Made by a program: the position numbers and the translations under genes
Shown here: piece after piece, positions 1 through 7,516 of the stretch
Layout: each line of letters starts with the position of its first letter
Position numbering within the stretch: the first letter of the stretch is position 1
Assembly: GCF_040760005.1 (NCBI RefSeq)
Contig: NZ_CP099760.1
Span: forward strand, 4,273,501 to 4,337,500
DNA length: 64,000 nt
Direction: 5' to 3'
From: Pseudomonas sp. stari2
Lineage (GTDB): Bacteria > Pseudomonadota > Gammaproteobacteria > Pseudomonadales > Pseudomonadaceae
Notes under the pieces: generated by a model
The model's database searches: none
Told to the model about the DNA's origin: nothing
The model's input: the letters and a program-made list of their open reading frames with translations, nothing else

Positions 1-1
1 G

Positions 2-40
2 CCTATCGAACCGAGCCGCTTCGGCGTGTTCCGGATGTGA
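2..40 (+). CDS. liuB: methylcrotonyl-CoA carboxylase beta subunit, C-terminal tail only
   Basis: Only the last twelve codons are inside the window. They read PIEPSRFGVFRM and end at TGA 38-40. This tail is typical of the carboxyltransferase (beta) subunit of methylcrotonyl-CoA carboxylase, which transfers carboxyl from biotin to 3-methylcrotonyl-CoA in leucine breakdown. liuC begins 13 bases later and liuD follows, as in the Pseudomonas liu operon, which supports the call. The body of the gene lies upstream of base 1. Confidence 0.8.
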   Translation, partial: PIEPSRFGVFRM

Positions 41-53
41 TCGGGAGAACCTC

Positions 54-869
54 ATGAGCGATTTCAACACCCTCGAACTGCACAGCGATCCACGGGGTTT
101 CGCGACCTTGTGGCTGAGCCGCGAAGAAAAGAACAACGCGTTCAACGCCGAAATGATCCGCGAGTTGATTTTGGCTTTGGACAAGGTTGCCAGCGACGCC
201 AGCCTGCGTTTCCTGCTGGTGCGCGGACGCGGCAAACACTTCAGCGCCGGCGCCGATCTGGCCTGGATGCAGCAATCGGCCGAACTCGATTACCACACCA
301 ACCTTGACGACGCCCGGGAACTGGCGGAGCTGATGTACAACCTCGCCAAACTGAAATTCCCGACCATGGCCGTGGTGCAAGGCGCGGCGTTCGGCGGCGC
401 GCTGGGTCTGATCAGTTGCTGCGATATGGCGATTGGCGCCGATGAGGCGCAATTCTGTCTGTCGGAAGTACGCATTGGCCTGGCGCCGGCGGTGATCAGC
501 CCGTTCGTGGTGCAAGCCATCGGCGAGCGCGCGGCGCGGCGTTATGCGCTGACAGCCGAGCGTTTCGGCGGTCAGCGGGCGCGGGAAATCGGTTTGTTGT
601 CGGAAAGCTATCCGGCGACCGAGCTTGAACAGCAAGTCGAGCAATGGATCGACAACCTGCTGCACAACAGCCCCGCCGCCATGCGCGCCAGCAAGGATCT
701 GCTGCGTGAAGTCGGCAACGGCGCGCTGACGCCGGCCCTGCGTCGTTACACCGAAAACGCCATCGCCCGCATCCGCGTCAGCCCGGAAGGCCAGGAAGGC
801 TTGCGGGCCTTTTTGCAGAAACGTCCGCCGAGCTGGCAAGCCGCAACCACCACCAAGGAGCCGCGTTGA
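54..869 (+). CDS. liuC: 3-methylglutaconyl-CoA hydratase
   Basis: A 271-residue enoyl-CoA hydratase/isomerase family protein. In leucine and isovalerate breakdown LiuC hydrates 3-methylglutaconyl-CoA to HMG-CoA in the cytoplasm. Crotonase-fold marks are visible: the oxyanion-hole segment GKHFSAGADLAWM (about 60-72), GAAFGGALG (110-118), and SEVRIGLAP (137-145) with Glu138 in the catalytic region. It lies 13 bases after liuB, and its TGA overlaps the liuD ATG (TGATG), so translation is probably coupled. The general family is certain; the substrate is inferred from its place between liuB and liuD. Confidence 0.92.
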   Translation: MSDFNTLELHSDPRGFATLWLSREEKNNAFNAEMIRELILALDKVASDASLRFLLVRGRGKHFSAGADLAWMQQSAELDYHTNLDDARELAELMYNLAKLKFPTMAVVQGAAFGGALGLISCCDMAIGADEAQFCLSEVRIGLAPAVISPFVVQAIGERAARRYALTAERFGGQRAREIGLLSESYPATELEQQVEQWIDNLLHNSPAAMRASKDLLREVGNGALTPALRRYTENAIARIRVSPEGQEGLRAFLQKRPPSWQAATTTKEPR

Positions 870-2818
870 TGAGCGCACCTGTTCTCACCACCCTGCTGGT
901 GGCCAACCGTGGCGAAATCGCTTGTCGGGTCATGCGCACCGCCAAGTCGCTGGGCCTGACCACCGTTGCCGTGCACAGCGCCACCGACCGGGAAGCCCGG
1001 CACAGCCGTGAAGCGGATATTCGCGTCGACCTGGGCGGCAGCAAAGCGGCCGACAGTTACCTGCAAATCGACAAACTGATCGCGGCGGCCAAGGCCAGCG
1101 GCGCTCAGGCGATTCATCCGGGTTACGGCTTTCTTTCAGAAAACGCCGGGTTTGCCCGCGCCATCGAAGCGGCCGGCCTGATCTTCCTCGGCCCGCCCGC
1201 CTCGGCCATCGACGCGATGGGCAGCAAGTCCGCCGCAAAAGCGTTGATGGAAACCGCCGGCGTGCCGCTGGTGCCGGGTTATCACGGCGAAGCCCAGGAT
1301 CTGGACACTTTCCGCGATGCTTGCGAACGCATCGGCTACCCGGTGCTGCTCAAGGCCACGGCCGGCGGTGGCGGCAAGGGCATGAAAGTGGTTGAAGACG
1401 TCAGCCAACTGGCTGAAGCGCTGGCCTCGGCTCAGCGTGAAGCGCAGTCGTCGTTCGGCGATTCGCGGATGCTGGTGGAGAAATACCTGCTCAAGCCGCG
1501 CCACGTGGAAATCCAGGTGTTTGCCGATCAGCATGGCAATTGCCTCTACCTGAACGAGCGCGACTGCTCGATTCAGCGTCGGCATCAGAAGGTCGTTGAA
1601 GAAGCGCCGGCACCGGGCCTGAGTCCAGAACTGCGTCGGGCGATGGGCGAAGCCGCTGTGCGTTCAGCGCAGGCCATCGGTTACGTCGGCGCCGGCACGG
1701 TGGAGTTTCTGCTGGACGCTCGCGGCGAGTTCTTCTTCATGGAAATGAACACGCGGTTGCAGGTTGAACACCCAGTCACCGAGGCCATCACCGGGCTCGA
1801 TCTGGTGGCCTGGCAGATTCGCGTCGCCCGTGGCGAAGCGTTGCCGATCACTCAGGATCAAGTGCCGCTGAACGGGCATGCGATTGAAGTGCGGCTATAT
1901 GCGGAAGATCCATCGAATGATTTTCTTCCGGCGACCGGTCGCCTGGATCTGTATCGCGAATCCGCCGCCGGGCCAGGGCGCCGTGTGGACAGCGGCGTTG
2001 AGGAAGGCGACGAGATTTCGCCGTTCTATGACCCGATGCTCGGCAAGTTGATTGCCTGGGGCGAGGATCGTGAGCAGGCGCGTTTGCGACTGCTGAGCAT
2101 GCTCGATGAGTTTGCGATTGGCGGGTTGAAGACCAATATCAACTTCCTGCGGCGGATCATAGGTCATCCGGCGTTTGCGGCAGCGGAGCTGGATACCGGG
2201 TTCATTCCGCGCTATCAGGAACAGTTGCTGCCAGCGCCTGCTGCACTGAGTGATGAGTTCTGGGATGCGGCGGCGCAGGCTTTTGCGCAGAGTTTGCCGG
2301 GGATGACTCGGGCAGATGATCCCGCTTCGCCCTGGGCGCTTCACAGCGGTTTGCGCGCCGGTTTGCCTCGCGAAATCACTCTGCATTTGAGCTGCGAGGA
2401 GCAGGATCGGGCGTTGACGCTCGGAGCTGGCGGCAATGCAAAACTGATCGGCGAGCTACTGGTGGTCGAGCACGATGGACTGCGTCGACAGCTGCGGGCG
2501 ATTCGTCGTGGAGAGGTTCTGTTTCTGCAATGGGACAGCGAGTTGCGGCGCGTTGAAATGTACGACCCGATCAGCGCTGTTGAAGCCAGTCACAGCCATC
2601 AGGGCGGTCTGACTGCACCGATGAACGGCAGCATCGTGCGAGTGCTGGTGGAGGCCGGACAAGCGGTTGAAGCCGGTGCGCAACTGGTGGTGCTGGAAGC
2701 GATGAAGATGGAGCACAGCATCCGCGCGCCCCACGCCGGCGTGATCAAGGCGCTGTATTGCCAGGAAGGCGAAATGGTCAGCGAAGGCAGCGCGCTGGTC
2801 GAACTGGAAGAAGCGTGA
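869..2818 (+). CDS. liuD: methylcrotonyl-CoA carboxylase biotin-carrying alpha subunit
   Basis: A 649-residue subunit that carboxylates its own biotin with ATP and bicarbonate and passes CO2 to LiuB. Order: biotin carboxylase N-domain with VANRGEIACRV near residue 11, ATP-grasp with the glycine loop AGGGGKGMKV (about residues 167-176), biotin-carboxylase C domain, a less conserved linker, and a biotinyl domain with EAMKM where Lys613 is the biotin site, 36 residues from the end. I start at ATG 869, which shares a base with the liuC stop; a TTG three bases upstream is less likely. No liuE follows: the next gene is a convergent repressor. Confidence 0.95.
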   Translation: MSAPVLTTLLVANRGEIACRVMRTAKSLGLTTVAVHSATDREARHSREADIRVDLGGSKAADSYLQIDKLIAAAKASGAQAIHPGYGFLSENAGFARAIEAAGLIFLGPPASAIDAMGSKSAAKALMETAGVPLVPGYHGEAQDLDTFRDACERIGYPVLLKATAGGGGKGMKVVEDVSQLAEALASAQREAQSSFGDSRMLVEKYLLKPRHVEIQVFADQHGNCLYLNERDCSIQRRHQKVVEEAPAPGLSPELRRAMGEAAVRSAQAIGYVGAGTVEFLLDARGEFFFMEMNTRLQVEHPVTEAITGLDLVAWQIRVARGEALPITQDQVPLNGHAIEVRLYAEDPSNDFLPATGRLDLYRESAAGPGRRVDSGVEEGDEISPFYDPMLGKLIAWGEDREQARLRLLSMLDEFAIGGLKTNINFLRRIIGHPAFAAAELDTGFIPRYQEQLLPAPAALSDEFWDAAAQAFAQSLPGMTRADDPASPWALHSGLRAGLPREITLHLSCEEQDRALTLGAGGNAKLIGELLVVEHDGLRRQLRAIRRGEVLFLQWDSELRRVEMYDPISAVEASHSHQGGLTAPMNGSIVRVLVEAGQAVEAGAQLVVLEAMKMEHSIRAPHAGVIKALYCQEGEMVSEGSALVELEEA

Positions 2819-2824
2819 AAGGTG

Positions 2825-2854
2825 GATCGATCCTACGCCTGGCGAGGATCGATC
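2825..2854. terminator. hairpin between convergent liuD and repressor genes
   Basis: A perfect 10-bp inverted repeat, GATCGATCCT and AGGATCGATC, with a 10-base loop, starts six bases after the liuD stop and ends just before the stop of the convergent repressor gene. There is no T run on either side, so it may be a weak or factor-assisted terminator or a 3' end stabiliser. Confidence 0.45.
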
Positions 2855-2857
2855 TGA

Positions 2858-3514
2858 CTAATATTTGGCCGTTGCCTGAACCACGACACCGATAATTCGG
2901 CACTCGTCGGTAAACAAGGCCTTCGGCCAGGTCGGATTGAGCGGCATCAGGTAACGCTGGCCGCCCTCTTCGATCAATTTACGAAAAATCGCCTCGTCAC
3001 TGTCCTGCCACTGGGCGATCACCAGTTTGCCGGGCTCCGCCTCCACCGCAGGATCCACAAGGATCAGCATCCCTTCGCCGATGCTTTGCCCCGTGGGCGC
3101 GGTCATCGAATTGCCCGCCACTGTGAGCCAGAACGCCGGGCCTCGGGCGTGGTAATCCGTCAGCTCGAAGCGTCGCTTGTCCTTACCACTCGAATACACA
3201 GGTTGGCTCTCGCGGGCCTCGATCGGCACATTCCAGTCGCTGACCGGATAGCGGAAGTAAGGGTTGTACTTCTGCGCCAGTGGCATTTCGTCGTCCTTGT
3301 CGACTTGCGGTTCGCGGATCACCACCGCGACTTCGAGAAACTCCATGCCCAGCGCTTTCAGCACGCGGTTCATTTGCGTGATGCCGGGCTCACGGCGCTT
3401 GTTCAGCCAATGGCCGATACCGCCCTGAGACATGCCGACGCGCTCGCCGAGCTCGACTTGAGTGACGTTGAGTTCACTCATTTTGGCCTTGACCAACTCA
3501 ATCCATTTATCCAT
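2858..3514 (-). CDS. LexA/CI-like repressor: XRE helix-turn-helix plus S24 peptidase domain
   Basis: A 218-residue regulator. Residues 1-60 form an XRE-type DNA-binding domain (VTQVELGERVGMSQGGIGHW). Residues about 90-215 form an S24/LexA-type domain with the Ser in GNSMTAP (Ser136) and a Lys in FRKLI (Lys179), the dyad used for self-cleavage in LexA, CI and PrtR. I see no clear Ala-Gly cleavage site, so autoproteolysis is unproven. The start MDKWIEL is chosen because the upstream extension looks non-coding. The gene is divergent from a small gene at 3644, and repeats between them may be its operators. PrtR-like proteins control pyocins, but there is no phage gene here. Confidence 0.85.
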   Translation of the reverse strand: MDKWIELVKAKMSELNVTQVELGERVGMSQGGIGHWLNKRREPGITQMNRVLKALGMEFLEVAVVIREPQVDKDDEMPLAQKYNPYFRYPVSDWNVPIEARESQPVYSSGKDKRRFELTDYHARGPAFWLTVAGNSMTAPTGQSIGEGMLILVDPAVEAEPGKLVIAQWQDSDEAIFRKLIEEGGQRYLMPLNPTWPKALFTDECRIIGVVVQATAKY

Positions 3515-3561
3515 GTGCGGCACCATACGTGCCCGTCCCGTGCCATCAAAACACATATTGT

Positions 3562-3597
3562 AGTATTTAAATTCTGGTCACAAATACTCTAAGTACT
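3562..3597. promoter_or_regulatory. candidate repressor operators in divergent intergenic region
   Basis: AGTATTT (3562-3568) and AAATACT (3582-3588) form an inverted repeat with a 13-base spacer and are followed by the palindrome AGTACT (3592-3597). The half-sites lie about two helical turns apart, between the repressor start at 3514 and the gene at 3644, where an autoregulating CI/Cro-type repressor would bind. The binding protein is inferred from position only. Confidence 0.4.
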
Positions 3598-3643
3598 ATT
3601 CTAGGTTCACGGATTTGAATCGACCAAGGAGTGACCTTTCCCC

Positions 3644-3982
3644 ATGAATATCACCAGCAAAGACCTGCCCGACCTGCAAATGGACACCACCTTCACGTCT
3701 CCGCAAGGGTGCGCCGCTGCGCAACGCGCATTGGACTATTACTTGAAACCGGCTGTGTCAGAACCGGAAGTGGAGGAACGCTTTTTCGGCGTGAACAATA
3801 ACCTGAGTGGCGAAGAATCCCTGGTCCACGCCTCGGATTTGCTGCGATGTGCAGCAGCCACGGCGTTCAAGGCAGCAGACGGCTTGCAGGGCGTCAGTCG
3901 GGATTTGGCGTTTTCGGTCGTGCACATGGTCGACATGGCACGAGCGATGGTCGATCACTCGCTCGATGGCGGGGTTCGCTGA
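3644..3982 (+). CDS. small Pseudomonas-type hypothetical protein (DUF6124/DUF3077-like)
   Basis: A 112-residue acidic protein without signal peptide or membrane segment. It starts at ATG 3644, with AAGGAGTG about a dozen bases upstream. The C-terminal half is rich in helix formers (SLVHASDLLRCAAATAFKAAD and onward). The composition recalls small Pseudomonas-specific families present in several copies per genome, but I cannot name the family firmly and the function is unknown. It is divergent from the LexA/CI-like repressor with inverted repeats between them, so it may be its target. The prrF sRNA lies just downstream. Confidence 0.6.
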   Translation: MNITSKDLPDLQMDTTFTSPQGCAAAQRALDYYLKPAVSEPEVEERFFGVNNNLSGEESLVHASDLLRCAAATAFKAADGLQGVSRDLAFSVVHMVDMARAMVDHSLDGGVR

Positions 3983-4025
3983 AGACGGACAGGAAAGAAT
4001 TTTCCAATCGCGCAGATAAAAACGT

Positions 4026-4053
4026 TTGACTTGCAAATGATAATGATTACTAT
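4026..4053 (+). promoter_or_regulatory. prrF promoter with overlapping Fur box
   Basis: The -35 TTGACT (4026-4031) and -10 TACTAT (4048-4053) are separated by 16 bases and predict a start near 4060-4061. The stretch 4033-4051 matches the 19-base Fur consensus (GATAATGAT-A-ATCATTATC) at 14 positions by my count and fills the spacer. Fur-iron would therefore block polymerase, which is the known control of prrF genes. Confidence 0.8.
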
Positions 4054-4060
4054 TGCAAGC

Positions 4061-4172
4061 AACTGGTCGCAAGATCAGTCGATGGACCAGAGACCTTAGG
4101 TCGGTCTTCTGGACTATCTCCTCATCAGGCTAATCACGGTTTTTGACCCGGCTTTTTGCCGGGTCTTTTTTT
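4061..4172 (+). ncRNA. prrF: PrrF iron-responsive small RNA
   Basis: From the predicted start AACTGGTCGC to the terminator, the sequence has the recognisable PrrF features: the AACTGGTCGC-AGATCAG 5' end, the single-stranded CTCCTCATCAGGCTAATC core used to pair with mRNAs, and an intrinsic terminator (GACCCGGC 4145-4152, GCCGGGTC 4158-4165, seven T). The length of about 110 nt fits the family. In Pseudomonas, PrrF RNAs are made when iron is scarce and, with Hfq, repress mRNAs for iron-rich proteins such as SodB and TCA enzymes. Recognition is from memory of the family; the Fur-box promoter supports it independently. Confidence 0.85.
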
Positions 4173-4450
4173 GCCAGTTTTCTGGCTTGTGGCTTCAGGC
4201 TAATGAAGTCTTTAGGTTCTGCAAATTCGATGGCGCGGATAATATCAAAAGAATATCGCTTGGCAAGCGAACCCCGGCCGCATTGGGGAAAAGTAATGCC
4301 AATTAGCACTTGAGAATCAATCGCACAGCTACTAAGCTGCATCCGCGTCATGGAGGACGCCCCCCCCGCCACACCCCGCAATTTCCCTCGGTTTCACCCC
4401 AGTCTTGCGTGTAAAGTAGCCGCCATAAAAATCATATTCAGGAACCGATT

Positions 4451-5602
4451 ATGACCGTGGCCAAATCTTCGTTCGACATCAGCGCCAACTTCGACAGCGG
4501 CAACATCCAAGTCATCGATATCAGCAACCCGCTCAGTCCGGTTCTGGCCATTCGCCCAGATACCCGCAGCGCCCACTTCCAGTGGTTCCACTTCAAGGCC
4601 AGCGGCCTGCATGTACATCAAGAACACTGGTTCCGTCTGGTCAACGCCAGCCAGTCCTCCTACAACAAAGCCTGGACCGGCTATCAGGCCGTCGCGTCCT
4701 ACGACCACGTCAACTGGTTCCGCATTCCAACCCAATTCGAAGGCGACAGTCTGCGCTTCTGTCTCGAAGCCGAGCAGACCCACGCCTGGTTCGCGTACTT
4801 CGAACCCTACAGCCGTGGCCGTCATGACTGGCTGATCGAGCAAGCGCTGACCAAGGCCGGCACCGAACTGCTGGCCACTGGCAAAAGCGTCGAAGGCCGT
4901 GACATTCAACTGTTGCGCAAAGGCACCGGCGCTGAAGGCCGTCGCAAGATCTGGATCATCGCCCAGCAGCATCCCGGCGAACACATGGCCGAGTGGTTCA
5001 TGGAAGGCGTGATCGAACGTCTGGAGCATCACAACGATCCAGTGTTGAAAAAGTTGCTGGAAAGTGCCGATCTGTACCTGGTGCCGAACATGAACCCGGA
5101 CGGTGCCTTCCACGGCCACCTGCGCACCAACGCCATGGGCCAGGATCTGAACCGCGCCTGGCAGAACGCCAGTCAGGAAGTCAGCCCGGAAGTCCTTTTC
5201 GTACAGCAGCAGATGGAAAAGTACGGCGTCGATCTGTTCCTCGACATACACGGCGACGAAGAAATACCCCACGTATTCACCGCTGGTTGCGAAGGAAACC
5301 CGGGCTACACCCCGCGAATCGAAAAACTCGAAGAGCACTTCCGCAGCCACCTGAAACACACCACCAAAGATTTCCAGACCAAGTACGGCTACACCCGCGA
5401 CGAACCGGGCCAGGCCAACATGACCCTGGCCTGCAACAGCGTTGGCCAGAAGTTCGACTGCCTGTCGCTGACCCTGGAAATGCCGTTCAAGGATCACGAT
5501 GACGCGCCGAACCCGCTCACCGGCTGGTCGGGCCAGCGCTCAAAACAATTGGGCAAAGATGTGCTGACCACCATCGCCGACATGGTCGACACCCTGCGCT
5601 GA
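4451..5602 (+). CDS. M14 zinc carboxypeptidase of the cytosolic carboxypeptidase (CCP/AGBL-like) family
   Basis: A 383-residue protein with no signal peptide, so probably cytoplasmic. An N-terminal beta domain (1-125) of the type found in cytosolic carboxypeptidases precedes an M14 catalytic domain. Zinc ligands are His174 and Glu177 in QHPGEHMAEW and His267 in LDIHGDEE; NMNPDG (213-218) and DLNRAW (232-237) hold substrate-binding residues, and Glu343 in TLEMPF is the likely catalytic base. Eukaryotic relatives trim glutamate tails from tubulin; the bacterial substrate is unknown. The 280 bases between prrF and this gene hold a C-rich tract but no feature I can support. An intrinsic terminator follows. 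Confidence 0.9.
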   Translation: MTVAKSSFDISANFDSGNIQVIDISNPLSPVLAIRPDTRSAHFQWFHFKASGLHVHQEHWFRLVNASQSSYNKAWTGYQAVASYDHVNWFRIPTQFEGDSLRFCLEAEQTHAWFAYFEPYSRGRHDWLIEQALTKAGTELLATGKSVEGRDIQLLRKGTGAEGRRKIWIIAQQHPGEHMAEWFMEGVIERLEHHNDPVLKKLLESADLYLVPNMNPDGAFHGHLRTNAMGQDLNRAWQNASQEVSPEVLFVQQQMEKYGVDLFLDIHGDEEIPHVFTAGCEGNPGYTPRIEKLEEHFRSHLKHTTKDFQTKYGYTRDEPGQANMTLACNSVGQKFDCLSLTLEMPFKDHDDAPNPLTGWSGQRSKQLGKDVLTTIADMVDTLR

Positions 5603-5630
5603 TCCCCCCACCCTGTTTTTCGCTTCACGA

Positions 5631-5661
5631 AAGATCGCAGCCCGTCTGCGATCTTTTTTTT
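5631..5661 (+). terminator. intrinsic terminator after the M14 carboxypeptidase
   Basis: AAGATCGCAG (5631-5640) pairs with CTGCGATCTT (5646-5655) across a 5-base loop, followed by a T run to 5661. Confidence 0.85.
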
Positions 5662-5720
5662 GTGCCGTCTTTTACCCAATCAGGTTGCAAATAAAAACCG
5701 GATTACTTACCGTCAATCAA

Positions 5721-5735
5721 GTTTCAACTTGAAAC
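5721..5735. promoter_or_regulatory. palindromic operator candidate upstream of MFS gene
   Basis: GTTTCAA-C-TTGAAAC is a perfect inverted repeat with 7-base arms and a one-base centre. It ends 17 bases before the MFS start codon, where a repressor such as an HxlR-, MarR- or TetR-type protein could act. No regulator gene is adjacent. Confidence 0.4.
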
Positions 5736-5752
5736 CTGAAAGGATCCGGGAC

Positions 5753-6961
5753 ATGAAAACTGCAACACTCGATAACGGTGTCGTACTGCTTTTCGCTATC
5801 GCTTGCGGCCTCGCGGTGGGCAACGTGTATTACGCCCAGCCGCTGCTGGATGCGATGGCCGACGCCTTCGGTCTATCGCCGGGCAGCATCGGCATCGTCA
5901 TGACCTTGACTCAGATCGGTTATGGAATCGGTCTGATATTGCTCGTGCCCCTCGGCGATCTGCTCAATCGGCGGCGGCTGATCGTCACGCAAACGCTGTT
6001 GTCCGCCGCAGCCTTGCTGATGATTGCGGTGGCCCCGAACAGCGCCTGGCTGCTGATCGGCGTCACCCTGACCGGTCTGCTTGCGGTGGTCACCCAGGTG
6101 CTGGTCGCCTACGCCGCAACTCTTGCCGTCCCCGCGCAACGCGGAAAAGTTGTCGGCGTGATCACCAGCGGCATCGTCGTCGGCATTCTGCTCGCGCGCA
6201 CGGTAGCGGGCGGCATGGCTGATCTGGCCGGCTGGCGTTCGATCTATCTGTTGTCGGCAGGATTGACGCTGGTGATGGCCGCGCTGCTGTTTCGGGTATT
6301 GCCCAAGGACGAAGAAGCACGACCGGACACGCGTTACGTGGCACTGATCACTTCAGTGTTCACTCTGTTTCGAGAGGAGCCGGTGCTGCGCCGACGAGCG
6401 ATCCTGGCGCTGCTCACCTTCGCCAGCGCCATGGTGCTGTGGACGCCAATGGTTTTGCCGTTGGCCGCCCCGCCGCTGTCGCTTTCCCACAGTGAAATCG
6501 GATTGTTCGGACTGGCCGGCGCGGCTGGCGCATTGGCCGCCGCAAGAGCCGGACACTTGGCGGATCGCGGATTCGGGCAATGGGTCAGCGGCTTGTCCCT
6601 GCTGCTGATGCTCGGTTCGTGGCTACCGATCGCATTTACCCAATCCTCGTTGTGGGGGCTGTTACTCGGGGTAATCACCCTGGATCTGGGCTTGCAGGCT
6701 GTGCACGTCACCAGCCAGAGCATGATCTACAGCGTCCGCCCACAGGCACAGAGCCGACTGACCGCCGGCTACATGCTGTTTTATTCAATTGGCAGCGCCT
6801 TGGGCTCGATCGCCTCGACGGCCATGTACGCCTGGGCAGGATGGCCGGGCGTCTGCTGGCTGGGTGCCGGAATAAACATCGTCGCGCTGATGTATTGGTG
6901 GCGAACATTGGCACCGCAAAAACGTGGCGAGCAAATGTGCTCCCTCGCCACGCCGGATTAA
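5753..6961 (+). CDS. MFS transporter, 12-helix drug:proton antiporter type
   Basis: A 402-residue inner-membrane permease. The reading frame opens earlier, but ATG 5753 with AAAGGATCC upstream gives the expected short N-terminus before the first helix (VVLLFAIACGLAVGNVYYAQ). The motif between helices 2 and 3 (LVPLGDLLNRRRL) is MFS motif A, and VLVAYAATLAVPAQRGKVVG follows in helix 4 and its loop. The length and the YYAQPLLD start resemble the family of E. coli YnfM-like or sugar-efflux-like carriers. The substrate cannot be read. A perfect 15-bp palindrome just upstream suggests repressor control. The next gene converges after nine bases. Confidence 0.85.
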   Translation: MKTATLDNGVVLLFAIACGLAVGNVYYAQPLLDAMADAFGLSPGSIGIVMTLTQIGYGIGLILLVPLGDLLNRRRLIVTQTLLSAAALLMIAVAPNSAWLLIGVTLTGLLAVVTQVLVAYAATLAVPAQRGKVVGVITSGIVVGILLARTVAGGMADLAGWRSIYLLSAGLTLVMAALLFRVLPKDEEARPDTRYVALITSVFTLFREEPVLRRRAILALLTFASAMVLWTPMVLPLAAPPLSLSHSEIGLFGLAGAAGALAAARAGHLADRGFGQWVSGLSLLLMLGSWLPIAFTQSSLWGLLLGVITLDLGLQAVHVTSQSMIYSVRPQAQSRLTAGYMLFYSIGSALGSIASTAMYAWAGWPGVCWLGAGINIVALMYWWRTLAPQKRGEQMCSLATPD

Positions 6962-6970
6962 CGTCTGCAG

Positions 6971-7516
6971 TCAGTTGCGATTGCGTCCCCGCAGCATGCT
7001 GTCGAGCACCTCGTCGCGACGCACCCAGCCATGAAACAGCGCCGCCGCCAGATGCAGCAGCACGGTCAGGAATAACAAATACGCCAGATACCCGTGAGCC
7101 TCGCGCAGCAACGCAAACACCTGCGCATCCGCCGGCACGATCGACGGCAATTGCAGGGACGCGCCGAGCATCACCGGATCCCCCGCCGCGCTGATCATCG
7201 CCCAGCCCAGCAGCGGCAACACCAGCATCAGCGCGTACAGCAACAGATGAGAGGCCTTGGCCGCCATCACCTGCCAGCCCGGCAGATCCTCCGGCAGTGG
7301 TGGCTGACGCGTGCCCAGTCGCACCAGAATGCGCACGATCACCAGCAACAGGATCGCAATACCCAGCGGCTTGTGCAGGTTGATCAGCCATTCATGCCGC
7401 GCCGACACCGAGGTCACCATGCCGGCGCCGATGAACAACATCGCGATGATCATCAACGCCATCAGCCAGTGCAACAGCCGCGCCAGCGGATTGAAATGAG
7501 TCGGTTGCGTGCTCAT
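6971..7516 (-). CDS. cytochrome b561 family protein, partner of the catalase-peroxidase
   Basis: A 181-residue, four-helix membrane protein. Conserved His residues sit in the helix starts: LLHWLMAL (about residue 15), INLHKPLG (about 48), SHLLLYALML and EAHGYLAYLLFLTVLLH, the pattern that binds two b hemes in the YodB/CybB family. Such proteins carry electrons across or within the inner membrane. Its ATG overlaps the stop of the catalase gene (7513-7516), so it is co-transcribed and probably translationally coupled; it may supply electrons to that peroxidase. Transcription should start at the ECF-type promoter at 8650-8678. Confidence 0.88.
   Translation of the reverse strand: MSTQPTHFNPLARLLHWLMALMIIAMLFIGAGMVTSVSARHEWLINLHKPLGIAILLLVIVRILVRLGTRQPPLPEDLPGWQVMAAKASHLLLYALMLVLPLLGWAMISAAGDPVMLGASLQLPSIVPADAQVFALLREAHGYLAYLLFLTVLLHLAAALFHGWVRRDEVLDSMLRGRNRN

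Noticed and set aside
3..878. Minus-strand frame opposite liuC
   Set aside because: Shadow of liuC; no homology pattern and low-complexity composition.
2858..3982. Prophage or pyocin cluster
   Set aside because: The PrtR-like repressor is present but there are no tail, lysis, holin or integrase genes on either side.
4130..4381. 83-codon minus-strand frame beside prrF
   Set aside because: Runs through the prrF terminator and a poly-C tract, with no ribosome site or recognisable protein.
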